From: Rubrivivax sp.
GTDB lineage: Bacteria; Pseudomonadota; Gammaproteobacteria; Burkholderiales; Burkholderiaceae_C
DNA: 64,000 nt
Assembly: GCA_016707445.1 (NCBI GenBank)
Contig: JADJHR010000009.1
Coordinates: 62,001-126,000 of the forward strand
Direction of reading: 5' to 3'
This document shows positions 32,384 to 40,847 of the stretch, piece after piece. Numbering within the stretch: the first letter of the stretch is position 1; each line of letters opens with the position of its first letter. The position numbers and the translations under genes are program-made. The notes below the pieces were generated by a model. That model saw only the letters and a list, made by a program, of their open reading frames with translations, made no database searches and had not been told where the DNA came from.

Positions 32384-35089
32384 GTGGCCATCACCCCCTT
32401 GCCCACCGCGCTGGTGATCGGCGCCTCGTTCGCCTACCTGAGCGCGCTGTTCGCGGTGGCGGCCTGGGGCGACCGGCGCGCCGCGCAGGGCCGCTCGGTG
32501 ATCGGCAACGCCTGGGTCTATACCTTGTCGATGGGCGTGTACTGCACCGCCTGGACCTACTTCGGCAGCGTGGGCCGCGCGGCCGCCACCGGCCTGTGGT
32601 TCCTGCCGATCTACCTGGGGCCGACGCTGGCGATGGTGATGGCCTGGGTGGTGCTGCGCAAGATGATCCGCATCGCGCGGCGCTGGCGCATCACCTCGAT
32701 CGCCGACCTCATCTCCAGCCGCTACGGCAAGAGCCCGGTGCTGGCCGGGCTGGTGACGCTGATCGCGCTGGTCGGCGTGGTGCCCTACGTCGCGCTGCAG
32801 CTCAAGGCGGTGGCCAGCGGCTACCTGCTGATGACGGGTGGCGCGTCGGGGGCGGGCGCCGCCCGACCCTGGTGGAGCGACACCACGCTGTACATCGCGC
32901 TGGCGCTGGCCGGCTTCATCATCGCCTTCGGCACCCGCCACCACGACACCACCGAACGCCACGAAGGCATGGTCGCCGCGATCGCGGTCGAATCGGTGGT
33001 CAAGCTGGTGGCCTTCATCGCGGTGGGCGTCTTCGTCGTCTGGGACCTGTTCGACGGCCCTGCCGCCATGCTGCAGCGCGTGCAGGCGGCACCCGAGCTG
33101 GCGCATGTGCTGCAAGGCGGCGGGCGGCCCTTCGCCTACGACCAGTGGTTTGCGCTGATGCTGCTGGCCATGCTGTCGGTGATCCTGCTGCCGCGCCAGT
33201 TCCAGGTGATGGTGGTCGAGAACGTCGACGAGCGCCACCTGCGGCGCGCGGCCTGGGCCTTTCCGGCCTACCTGCTGGCGATCAACGTCTTCGTGCTGCC
33301 GATCGCGCTGGGCGGTCTGCTTTACTTCGGGCCCCAGGGGCAGGCGAACGCCGAGACCTTCGTGCTGTCGCTGCCGCTGTCGACTGGTGCCGGCGCGGTG
33401 GCGCTGGTGGCCTTCATCGGCGGGCTGTCGGCGGCCACCGGCATGGTGATCGTCGAGGCCATCGCCGTGTCGACCATGGTCTGCAACGACCTGGTGCTGC
33501 CGCTGCTGCTGCGCTCGCGCTGGGCCGATCGCCTGCGCGGCCCCGGCCCGCGCGATCTGACCGGCTTGCTGCTGGGCATCCGCCGCACCGTCATCGTCGC
33601 GCTGCTGCTGCTGGGCTATGTGTACTTTCGCCTGGCCGGCGAGGCCTATGCGCTGGTCAGCATCGGTCTGATCAGCTTTGCCGCGGTGGCGCAGTTCGCG
33701 CCGGCGCTGCTGGGCGGGCTGTTCTGGAAGGGCGGCACCCGCAATGGCGCCCTGGCCGGCCTGAGCGCGGGTGCGCTGCTGTGGGCGTACACGCTGATGC
33801 TGCCGTCGATCGCCCGCAGCGGCTGGCTGCCTGAAGGCTTTCTGCAGCAGGGCCTGTTCGGCATCGCGGCGTTGCGGCCCGAATCGCTGTTCGGGATGAG
33901 CGGCATGGACAACCTGACGCACGCGCTGTTCTGGAGCCTGCTGGGCAACGCCGGGCTGTACGTGGCGGTGTCGCTGTGGCGGCCGCCGACGGCGCGCGAG
34001 ACCAGCCAGGCGCTGCTGTTCGTCGACGTGTTCGAACGCGATGGCTCGCCTGAGGCCTTCTGGCGCGGCCGTGCCGAGGTGGCCGACCTGCTGGCGCTGG
34101 CTGGTCGCTTTCTCGGCAGCGAGCACGCCAACACCTTGTTCTCGGGCTATGCGCACCGCCAGGGCGTGGCCGACATCGACAGTCTGAAGGCCGACGCGCA
34201 GATGGTGCAGTGGGTGGAAACGCAGCTGGCCGGTGCCATCGGCAGCGCATCGGCGCACGTGATGGTGGCCTCGGTGGTGGAAGAAGAGGTGCTGGACCTG
34301 GACGACGTGCAGCGCATCGTCGAAGAGGCGTCGCAGCTGCGCCATGTCAACGAACAGCTGAAGAGCCTGGACCGCATGAAGGACGACTTCATGAGCAGCG
34401 TGACGCACGAGCTGCGCACGCCGCTGACCAGCATCCGCGCGCTGACCGAGCTGATGCAGGACGACCCCGAGATGGAGGGTGCGCAGCGCCAGCAGTTCCT
34501 GGGCATCGTGGTCGGCGAGACCGAACGCCTGTCGCGCCTGGTCAACCAGGTGCTGGACATGGCCAAGATCGAATCGGGCCATGCCGAGTGGCACAACGCC
34601 GACGTCGACCTGCGCCAGCTGCTGACGCAGGCCGTGCAGACCACCGCCGAGCTGTTCCGCGAGCGCGGTGCCAGCGTCGAGCTTCTGATGCCCGAGCAGA
34701 TGGCGCTGCTGCGCGCCGACCCCGACCGCCTGCTGCAGGTGGTGCTGAACCTGCTGACCAACGCGGCCAAGTTCGTTCCCGATCCGGGCGGCCGCGTGCA
34801 GGTTCGGCTGAGCGCGTATGCGCAAGGCGTGCGCGTGGAGGTGCAGGACAACGGCCCCGGCGTGCCGCGCGACCAGCAGAAGATGGTGTTCGAGAAGTTC
34901 CGCCAGGGCGAAGACAGCGTCAGCCGCCCCCACCGTGCCGGCGGCACCGGCCTGGGCCTGCCGATCAGCCGGCAGATCATCGAACATTTCGGTGGCCGGC
35001 TGTGGCTGCGATCCGATCCGGGGCATGGCGCCTGCTTCGGCTTCGACCTGCCCTGGCGATTCGACGACAGCAAGGAGACCCCCCCATGA
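32384..35089 (+). CDS. Sodium:solute symporter - sensor histidine kinase (CbrA/CrbS-like)
   Basis: 901 residues. The N-terminal 560 residues form an SSS/SLC5-type transporter domain with about 13 helices. A linker of about 80 residues follows, then HisKA with phospho-acceptor H675 in SSVTHELRTPL, and a full HATPase domain (NLLTNAAKF, DNGPGVP, GGTGLGLPISRQI). This is the CbrA/CrbS architecture, in which a transporter-like domain senses or transports a carbon source and drives a response regulator; CrbS controls acetate use in Vibrio and Pseudomonas. GTG start 1 base after the previous stop. The partner is the receiver gene overlapping by 4 bases. Confidence 0.92.
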   Translation: MAITPLPTALVIGASFAYLSALFAVAAWGDRRAAQGRSVIGNAWVYTLSMGVYCTAWTYFGSVGRAAATGLWFLPIYLGPTLAMVMAWVVLRKMIRIARRWRITSIADLISSRYGKSPVLAGLVTLIALVGVVPYVALQLKAVASGYLLMTGGASGAGAARPWWSDTTLYIALALAGFIIAFGTRHHDTTERHEGMVAAIAVESVVKLVAFIAVGVFVVWDLFDGPAAMLQRVQAAPELAHVLQGGGRPFAYDQWFALMLLAMLSVILLPRQFQVMVVENVDERHLRRAAWAFPAYLLAINVFVLPIALGGLLYFGPQGQANAETFVLSLPLSTGAGAVALVAFIGGLSAATGMVIVEAIAVSTMVCNDLVLPLLLRSRWADRLRGPGPRDLTGLLLGIRRTVIVALLLLGYVYFRLAGEAYALVSIGLISFAAVAQFAPALLGGLFWKGGTRNGALAGLSAGALLWAYTLMLPSIARSGWLPEGFLQQGLFGIAALRPESLFGMSGMDNLTHALFWSLLGNAGLYVAVSLWRPPTARETSQALLFVDVFERDGSPEAFWRGRAEVADLLALAGRFLGSEHANTLFSGYAHRQGVADIDSLKADAQMVQWVETQLAGAIGSASAHVMVASVVEEEVLDLDDVQRIVEEASQLRHVNEQLKSLDRMKDDFMSSVTHELRTPLTSIRALTELMQDDPEMEGAQRQQFLGIVVGETERLSRLVNQVLDMAKIESGHAEWHNADVDLRQLLTQAVQTTAELFRERGASVELLMPEQMALLRADPDRLLQVVLNLLTNAAKFVPDPGGRVQVRLSAYAQGVRVEVQDNGPGVPRDQQKMVFEKFRQGEDSVSRPHRAGGTGLGLPISRQIIEHFGGRLWLRSDPGHGACFGFDLPWRFDDSKETPP

Positions 35090-35460
35090 CGCACAAGGTG
35101 TTGATCGCCGACGACGAGCCCAACATCGTCGTCTCGCTGGAGTTCCTGATGAAGCGCGAGGGCCATCAGGTGCTGGTGGCGCGCGACGGCGCGCAGGCGC
35201 TGGCCACCATTCGCCGCGAGCGCCCTGACCTGGTGCTGCTGGACGTGATGATGCCGATGCTGACGGGCTTCGAGGTCTGCCAGCAGGTGCGTGCCGACGA
35301 ATCGCTGGCGGGCATCAAGATCCTGCTGCTGACCGCCAAGGGCCGCGACACCGACGTTGCCCAGGGCATGGGCCTGGGCGCTGACGGCTACATGACCAAA
35401 CCCTTCTCGACCAAGGACCTGGCGGCCCGCGTGCGCCAGATGCTGGGCGCGCAGGCATGA
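35086..35460 (+). CDS. Receiver-only response regulator
   Basis: 124 residues: a single CheY-like receiver without output domain. The acidic pocket (ADDEP), phospho-acceptor D53 (LVLLDVMMP) and the switch Lys of GYMTKPFS (about 103) are intact. ATG overlaps the kinase stop; the stop overlaps the following gene (ATGA). Most CbrA/CrbS systems use DNA-binding regulators (CbrB, CrbR), so this protein must act through another partner, perhaps the PAS/exonuclease fusion encoded next. Confidence 0.92.
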   Translation: MTHKVLIADDEPNIVVSLEFLMKREGHQVLVARDGAQALATIRRERPDLVLLDVMMPMLTGFEVCQQVRADESLAGIKILLLTAKGRDTDVAQGMGLGADGYMTKPFSTKDLAARVRQMLGAQA

Positions 35461-37649
35461 GGCCACGCCCGAAGATCGACCGGCGCGAGGTGCTGGCGGC
35501 GCTGCTGCCCGCGCTGCTGGTGGCGCTGGCTGCCGCCATCGCGGCGGCGATCCTGGCGAGCACCTGGTCTGACGCCGAGCGCGCGGCCGCCTGGGTGTTG
35601 CTGGCCCCGCGCCTGGCGCTGCTGGTGATGGCCGGGCTGGTGGCGGCCATCGTGTTCGGTCAACTGGCGCGCCAGGCCTGGCGCCATTGGGCGGCGGCGG
35701 CCGGCCAGCTGGCCGAGCAGGCGCAGGTGCTGGTGGCCAGCGACGTGCAGCGTGAACTCGCCGTGCCGGGTGGTGCCGAGCTGCAGGCGGTGCAGGTGGT
35801 CATCAACCAGCTGGTGCGCCAGCGCGGCGAGATCCGCGCCGACATCGGCGAACGTGTGCGCCAGGCCGCGCGCGAGATCGAGCTCGAGCGCAGCCGCCTG
35901 GCCACGCTGATGGCCGAGCTGACCCAGAGCGTGGTGGTGTGCAACCTGGACGGCCGCATCCTGCTCTACAACAGCCGTGCGCGGCTGCAGTTCCGTGCCC
36001 TTGGCGACAGCGTGGCCGCGGGCGCCGAGCTGGTGGGCATCGGCCGCTCGATCTACGCGGTGTTCGACCGCCAGCTGGTCGCGCACGCGCTCGAGCGCGT
36101 GCAGCAGCGGCTGCGGCGAGGTGCTGCCAACCCGTCGGCGCAGTTTGTCACCAGCACACGCGGCGGGCAGCTGCTGCGCGCGCAGATGGCGCCGGTGCGT
36201 GCGCTGGCCGGCGACGGTGAACCCGAAGGCCACGGTGACAACGCCGCCGCCATCAGCGGCTTCGTGCTGATGCTGGACAACATCACGCGCGACTTCGCCG
36301 ACGAGTCGCGGCGCGACAAGATGCTGCACCAGCTGACCGAGACCAGCCGCGCGTCGCTGGGCAATCTGCAGGCGGCGGTCGAGCTGCTCGACGACGCGGA
36401 TCTGGACGCCGCAACGCGCCAGCGCCTGCAGGGCGTGGTGCGCGACGAGGTGGTGGCGATGAGCCGGCGCATCCAGGACGTGGCCGAGCACACCACGCAG
36501 ACCCTGAAGACGCGCTGGCCGCTGGAGGACATGCTGGGCGCCGACCTGATCACGGCCGCGGCACGCCGCATCGAGCAGTTGTACGGCTGTCGCACCGCCA
36601 GCACCGAGGTCGATGCGCAGCTGTGGCTCAAGGTCGACAGCTACTCGCTGCTGCAGGCCCTGGCCTACCTGGCGGGCCGCCTGGTCGACGAGTACGGCAT
36701 CAAGCTGCTGCAGCTGCGGCTGCAGGCGCAAGGCCAGCGCGCGCAGCTCGACCTGCTGTGGACCGGGCAGGCGATGAGCACCGAAACCGTGATGAGCTGG
36801 GAGACCGACACCCTGAGCGTGGCCGGCGAGACCAGCGCGCTGACCGTGCGCGACGTCATCGAACGCCACGGCGGCGCCTTCTGGTTCGAGCGCGAACGTG
36901 TGCGCCACGAAAGTTTCTTCCGCTTCTTGCTGCCGCTGGCCAGCGAGGGCGAACAGCTCGACGCGGGCGCGCTGCTGCACAGCGACAGCCGGCCCGAGTA
37001 CTACGACTTCGACCTCTTCGCCACGCGCGAGGTCGACGCCGCGCTGGCCGACCGGCCGCTGGCCGAGCTGGCCTACACGGTGTTCGACACCGAGACCACC
37101 GGGCTGCAGCCGAGCCAGGGCGACGAGATCATCCAGGTCGGCGCCACGCGCATCGTGGCCGGCAAGCTGCGCCGGCAGGAGTGCTTCGAGCAGCTGGTCG
37201 ACCCGCGGCGCGACATTCCGGCCGCGGGCATCGCGATCCACGGCATCACGCCCGAGATGGTGGCCGGCCGGCCCGGCATTGACCAGGTGCTGCCGGCACT
37301 GCACGCCTTTGCGCAGGACACCGTGCTGGTGGCGCACAACGCGGCCTTCGACATGCGCTTCCTGCAGCTGAAGGAGGCGGCCACCGGCGTGCGTTTCGAG
37401 CAACCGGTGCTCGACACGCTGCTGCTCAGCGCGGTGATCCATCCGCAGCAGGATTCGCACCGGCTCGAGGCCATCGCCGAGCGCCTGGACGTCACCATCC
37501 TTGGCCGCCACACGGCGCTGGGCGACGCCATGGTCACCGCCGAAGTCTTCCTGAAGATGATCCCGCTGCTGGCCGAGCTGGGCATCCACACGCTGGGCCA
37601 GGCGCGCGAGGCGGCGCAGAAGACCTATCTGGCGCGCGTCAGCTACTAG
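35457..37649 (+). CDS. Membrane PAS-pseudokinase fused to DEDDh 3'-5' exonuclease
   Basis: 730 residues. Two N-terminal transmembrane helices (about 13-35 and 46-68), a HAMP/coiled-coil-like region (70-160), a PAS-like domain (160-280), a HisKA/HATPase-like region (290-515) lacking the conserved His and the G boxes, then a complete DnaQ-type exonuclease: D544 and E546 (FDTETTG), D632 (NAAFDMRF), H685 and D690 (RHTALGD). It could be a nuclease controlled by a membrane sensor, or an exonuclease recruited as a signal output. ATGA overlap with the receiver gene suggests function in the same pathway. The TAG stop (37647-37649) is part of the CTAG duplicated by the IS element; the gene itself remains intact. 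Confidence 0.88.
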   Translation: MRPRPKIDRREVLAALLPALLVALAAAIAAAILASTWSDAERAAAWVLLAPRLALLVMAGLVAAIVFGQLARQAWRHWAAAAGQLAEQAQVLVASDVQRELAVPGGAELQAVQVVINQLVRQRGEIRADIGERVRQAAREIELERSRLATLMAELTQSVVVCNLDGRILLYNSRARLQFRALGDSVAAGAELVGIGRSIYAVFDRQLVAHALERVQQRLRRGAANPSAQFVTSTRGGQLLRAQMAPVRALAGDGEPEGHGDNAAAISGFVLMLDNITRDFADESRRDKMLHQLTETSRASLGNLQAAVELLDDADLDAATRQRLQGVVRDEVVAMSRRIQDVAEHTTQTLKTRWPLEDMLGADLITAAARRIEQLYGCRTASTEVDAQLWLKVDSYSLLQALAYLAGRLVDEYGIKLLQLRLQAQGQRAQLDLLWTGQAMSTETVMSWETDTLSVAGETSALTVRDVIERHGGAFWFERERVRHESFFRFLLPLASEGEQLDAGALLHSDSRPEYYDFDLFATREVDAALADRPLAELAYTVFDTETTGLQPSQGDEIIQVGATRIVAGKLRRQECFEQLVDPRRDIPAAGIAIHGITPEMVAGRPGIDQVLPALHAFAQDTVLVAHNAAFDMRFLQLKEAATGVRFEQPVLDTLLLSAVIHPQQDSHRLEAIAERLDVTILGRHTALGDAMVTAEVFLKMIPLLAELGIHTLGQAREAAQKTYLARVSY
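37646..37649. repeat. IS target site duplication CTAG, left copy
   Basis: CTAG directly before the left end of the insertion sequence, repeated at 39260-39263. It carries the TAG stop of the exonuclease fusion gene. Confidence 0.85.
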
Positions 37650-37660
37650 GAGCCCGTCGG
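37650..37660 (+). repeat. Left terminal inverted repeat of IS
   Basis: GAGCCCGTCGG, the reverse complement of 39249-39259; similarity continues imperfectly for a few more bases. Confidence 0.88.
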
Positions 37661-37730
37661 GCTTTCACGCCTACCGCGATGGAGTGGAGGCCGGGACAAT
37701 TGAGACAACGCTGAGCCAACCACCCTCCCC

Positions 37731-39086
37731 ATGAGCCGCTTCATTGCCGTCGATCGAGACACCGCCTATCTGCTGCCACCGTCGGTAGACGAGTGGCTGC
37801 CCCAGAATCATCTGGCGCGCTTCGTGGTGGAGGTCATCGATCAGTTGGACCTGAGCGAGTTGACGCGGCAGTACGCTGGCCGGGGCAGCGATGCCTACCA
37901 CCCGGCGATGCTGCTGGGCTTGCTGGTCTACGGCTACGCCACCGGGCTGCACTCCAGCCGCAAGATCGAGCGCGCCTGCCACGACTCGGTGGCCATGCGC
38001 TTCATCGCCGCCAACACCCAACCCGACCACGACAGCATTGCCACGTTCCGGCGGCGCTTTCTGCCGCAGATCGAAGCGCTGTTCGTGCAAGTGCTGATGC
38101 TGGCGCGCGAGATGAAGTGCCTGAAGCTGGGCGCCATCGCGCTGGACGGCACCAAGATTGCGGCCAACGCCAGCAAGCACAGTGCGCTGTCGTGGGAGCA
38201 CGCCAACAGGATCGAAGCCCAGTTGCGCGAAGAGGTGCAACTGCTGCTCAAGCTGGCCGAAGACAGCGACAGCCGACCGGTCAATGACGGACTGGATGTG
38301 CCTGCGGAGATCGCGCGACGCGAGCAACGCCTGGCCGCGCTGGCGCAGGCCAAAGACAAGATCAAGCAGCGGGCGGCCGAGCGCCATGCGGTGGAGAGCC
38401 AAGCGCACGAGGTCAAGTGCGCCACGCGCCAGGCCCAGCGTGAGGCAGGCAAGAAGCCGCGCGGACCCGATCCGGAGCCACCGTCGAGCGAACCCAAGCC
38501 AGGCGATCAAGTCAACCTCACCGACGAAGATTCGCGCATCATGCCGACTTCGGGGGGTGGCTTCGAACAGAGCTACAACGCGCAGGCCGCGGTCGACACC
38601 GCCACGATGCTGGTGATCACAGCACACGTCACGCAGGCACCCAACGACAAGCGCGAGATTGCGCCGGTACTGGATAAGGTCCAGGCCCTGCCGCAGGCAC
38701 TGGGGATCATCTCGAGCCTGCTGGCCGACACCGGCTACTTCAGCCAGGCCAACGTGCAGGCCTGCCTGGAGCACGAAATCGAGCCCATGCTGTCGATGAA
38801 GCGCGAATCCCACCATGTTCCAGTGCTGACGCGCTTCGCTGTGGACGCGCCAGCGCCTGAGACCGACGATCCGGTGCTCAAGATGGCCCACCGGCTGAGC
38901 ACCAAAGCAGGTCGGGCACTGTATGGACTGCGCAAGCAGACCGTGGAGCCGGTGTTCGGGATCATCAAGCGCGTGATGGGCTGGCGCCAGATGAGCATGC
39001 GCGGCCTGGACAAGGCGCGCGGCGAGTGGTCGCTGGTGACGATGGCCTGGAACATCAAGCGGCTGCATGTGCTGCGCGCGGCGTGA
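37731..39086 (+). CDS. IS1182 family transposase
   Basis: 451 residues. Catalytic DDE triad inferred at D139 (ALDGTKIAANAS), D333 (LLADTGYFS) and E406 (VEPVFGIIKRVMGWRQ). The N-terminal domain FLPPSVDEWLPQNHLARFVVEV-like segment and a charged linker (about 170-250) between the first and second D are as in IS1182 relatives. ATG is 81 bases inside the left end. No frameshift or stop; the element looks autonomous. Confidence 0.93.
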   Translation: MSRFIAVDRDTAYLLPPSVDEWLPQNHLARFVVEVIDQLDLSELTRQYAGRGSDAYHPAMLLGLLVYGYATGLHSSRKIERACHDSVAMRFIAANTQPDHDSIATFRRRFLPQIEALFVQVLMLAREMKCLKLGAIALDGTKIAANASKHSALSWEHANRIEAQLREEVQLLLKLAEDSDSRPVNDGLDVPAEIARREQRLAALAQAKDKIKQRAAERHAVESQAHEVKCATRQAQREAGKKPRGPDPEPPSSEPKPGDQVNLTDEDSRIMPTSGGGFEQSYNAQAAVDTATMLVITAHVTQAPNDKREIAPVLDKVQALPQALGIISSLLADTGYFSQANVQACLEHEIEPMLSMKRESHHVPVLTRFAVDAPAPETDDPVLKMAHRLSTKAGRALYGLRKQTVEPVFGIIKRVMGWRQMSMRGLDKARGEWSLVTMAWNIKRLHVLRAA

Positions 39087-39248
39087 GGAACACAAGGGAG
39101 CCAAATGCCGATCGAACACGCTGAATTGAGGTCTGACGATGGCGCCAGGGTGTCCACAAGACACCCGGAATGCCTCGCGTCGGACGAATCCGCGCGCTGC
39201 TCGAAAAACAACCCCGCCTCGGTCAAAGCACGTCGGGCAGGATCAAGT

Positions 39249-39259
39249 CCGACGGGCTC
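39249..39259 (-). repeat. Right terminal inverted repeat of IS
   Basis: CCGACGGGCTC, matching the left end in reverse complement over 11 bases. Confidence 0.88.
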
Positions 39260-39263
39260 CTAG
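39260..39263. repeat. IS target site duplication CTAG, right copy
   Basis: CTAG directly after the right end of the IS; on the minus strand it supplies the TAG stop of the restriction-endonuclease-like gene. Confidence 0.85.
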
Positions 39264-39859
39264 AACCCGCGAGAACCCGCGGCGGCCGGCAGCAGCCCCC
39301 GCATCGCCTGCGCCAGTTCGGGCGCCTGCCAGATCGTGATGCCGTGGCGCGCCGCAAAGGGGCGGGCGGTGTCGCTCAGATCCCCCAGGCAGATGCACAT
39401 CGCGTGTGCGCCGTCGGCGGCTTCGCGCGCGGTCTGCAGGCCGCGCAGCGGCTCCAGGCCGATGCGCGCCGACTTCCACTTTCGCGCCGAAACCAGCATC
39501 TGCTGGCCCTGGCGCTCGAGCTTGAAATCGACCGTGTCGCCGCGGCCACGCCCCACCGTGTAGCCGTCACGCTCGAAGGCTTGTTCGAGCAGTCGCGAAA
39601 AGGCCGGCCAGGCCAGCTGGCGCAGCGCTTGCGTGGCCTGTTCGACCTGGCGTGCATTGGGCTGATGGCGCTGCCGCCATGCAGCCATGGCCGAGATCAC
39701 GAGCAGCGGAAACCCCGACAAGGCGCCGACCACACGGTAGGCCGGTGGCAGCAGCGCGAAGGCCACCGCAGCCATCGCGACGGCGATGCCCAGGCTCAGC
39801 CACCAGGGTTTGCGCAGCAGCACGGCAAACAGCGAGTTCGGAGCCAATTTCAGTTTCAA
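39260..39859 (-). CDS. Membrane protein with restriction-endonuclease-like (Mrr/DUF2034) domain
   Basis: 199 residues from a TTG at 39859, chosen because GGAGA lies 5-6 bases before it; a GTG at 39886 would add nine residues. Two N-terminal transmembrane helices (about 17-33 and 38-55) are followed by a PD-(D/E)xK-like domain: FSRLLEQAFERDGYTV, DTVDFKLERQGQQMLVSARKWKSARIG (read in short stretches, residues about 98-135) with D, and K-x-K-type residues, then an Ala-rich helix. Such proteins are common in Burkholderiales next to DnaQ-type exonuclease fusions; a nucleic-acid cleaving role is inferred from fold only. The stop codon lies in the IS target duplication. Confidence 0.72.
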   Translation of the reverse strand: MKLKLAPNSLFAVLLRKPWWLSLGIAVAMAAVAFALLPPAYRVVGALSGFPLLVISAMAAWRQRHQPNARQVEQATQALRQLAWPAFSRLLEQAFERDGYTVGRGRGDTVDFKLERQGQQMLVSARKWKSARIGLEPLRGLQTAREAADGAHAMCICLGDLSDTARPFAARHGITIWQAPELAQAMRGLLPAAAGSRGF

Positions 39860-40055
39860 GGTCTTCTCCGGCGGACGTCCGCGCACGCGGCCTGCGGCGC
39901 GCAGCCGCGCAGTCTATGCGGGCAGCCCTGGCTGGAGCCAATCCGGCGCAGCGGCAATTCAGCCCCTGCCGACCGCGATTCGTCGCACGGCGCTGGGCCG
40001 GCCGCCGTTGCCCGCCGAAGATCACGCCATCGACAACCTGCACCTGGAGACCACC

Positions 40056-40202
40056 GTGAAGAACCGCCTGATCGAACGAAGCTACAGCCTGGCCCTGGCC
40101 GTCCTGGTGACGCTGGCGGTGTTCGGCAGCATCGACCACCTGGCCGCGCGCGAAAGCGCCAGCGCCGTCTGGGCCTGGGCCGTGTCTGTCCCACACGGCT
40201 GA
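40056..40202 (+). CDS. Single-helix microprotein, paralogue of 57198-57383
   Basis: 48 residues, GTG start with GGAGA about 8 bases upstream. A basic N-terminus (KNRLIERSYS) is followed by one transmembrane helix (LALAVLVTLAVFGSI), then DHLAARE and a short hydrophobic tail. Shares the pattern LAxLVTLxxxGSIxxLA with the microprotein on the minus strand at 57383, so it belongs to a small unnamed family. Function unknown. It is followed after 3 bases by another small membrane protein. Confidence 0.7.
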   Translation: MKNRLIERSYSLALAVLVTLAVFGSIDHLAARESASAVWAWAVSVPHG

Positions 40203-40205
40203 GTC

Positions 40206-40409
40206 ATGAAGGTCCTGCTGTTCTTCATCGGCTGGTGCCTGCTGTTCGCGCTGAGCGGGCCGCTGGCACTGCTGGCGCTGGTGCTGGCGCCGCTGGTGTG
40301 GCTGTTGTCGCTGCCGCTGCAGCTGCTGGGCATCACGCTGGCTGCGGTGTTCGCGCTGATCAAGGCGCTGCTGTTCCTGCCGGCACGACTGCTGGGCGGA
40401 CGGCGCTGA
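40206..40409 (+). CDS. Small hydrophobic membrane protein
   Basis: 67 residues, almost entirely hydrophobic: two or three helices (LLFFIGWCLLFALSG, LALLALVLAPLVWLLSL, LLGITLAAVFALIKALLFL) with a basic C-terminus (PARLLGGRR). No family recognised. Start 3 bases after the stop of the microprotein; probably co-transcribed. Confidence 0.7.
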   Translation: MKVLLFFIGWCLLFALSGPLALLALVLAPLVWLLSLPLQLLGITLAAVFALIKALLFLPARLLGGRR

Positions 40410-40847
40410 GGCCTGCGGCCCAGTCCGCACTGCCCCGACACTCAGGCGCCGTTTCGACGCCTGGCCTGTGCAGGCCTTCATGCCGGCCGAAGGGCTGGTC
40501 ACGCGGCGCTAGCCGCCGCCCCTCGCGAATGTCGGATGCTGCCTGGCGCTGCGCGAAAGTCAGCGGCACCATCCCGATGCGCATCGCGCCTTTGCGTCAG
40601 GCGGGCGCCGATCTCGCGCAGCAGCACTTGCGTCACGTCATCGGCGGGTGCCTGCACTTCCATCAACATCGAAGCACCGTCGGTGCGCGAACACATCGTT
40701 TTGAGCACTGGAAAAGGCAGAGGCGCATCGAGGCGCGCGGGACAGAGCCCTTTGCTCTGCGATGGGAAACGACAATAGGCATCGCCGGGCACGATAGACC
40801 GCGCCGGGCAATCGAATTTGGCTGAGTTGTCCGAGGGAGGAGACACG
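40410..40847. other. Gene-poor stretch upstream of acyl-CoA synthetase
   Basis: 438 bases without a convincing gene. A minus-strand open frame (40499-40855) has no recognisable family and no clear ribosome site. Expected to hold the promoter of the acyl-CoA synthetase gene, but no clear -35/-10 pair could be assigned. Confidence 0.5.

Larger units (their letters stand above)
37650..39259 (+). mobile_element. IS1182-type insertion sequence (1610 bp)
   Basis: Boundaries are set by imperfect terminal inverted repeats (first 11 bases GAGCCCGTCGG at both ends) and a CTAG direct repeat at 37646-37649 and 39260-39263. It encodes a single intact DDE transposase of the IS1182 type. It lies exactly between two convergent genes whose stop codons overlapped in CTAG before the insertion, so neither gene is broken. 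Complete ends and an intact transposase suggest recent activity. Confidence 0.9.
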
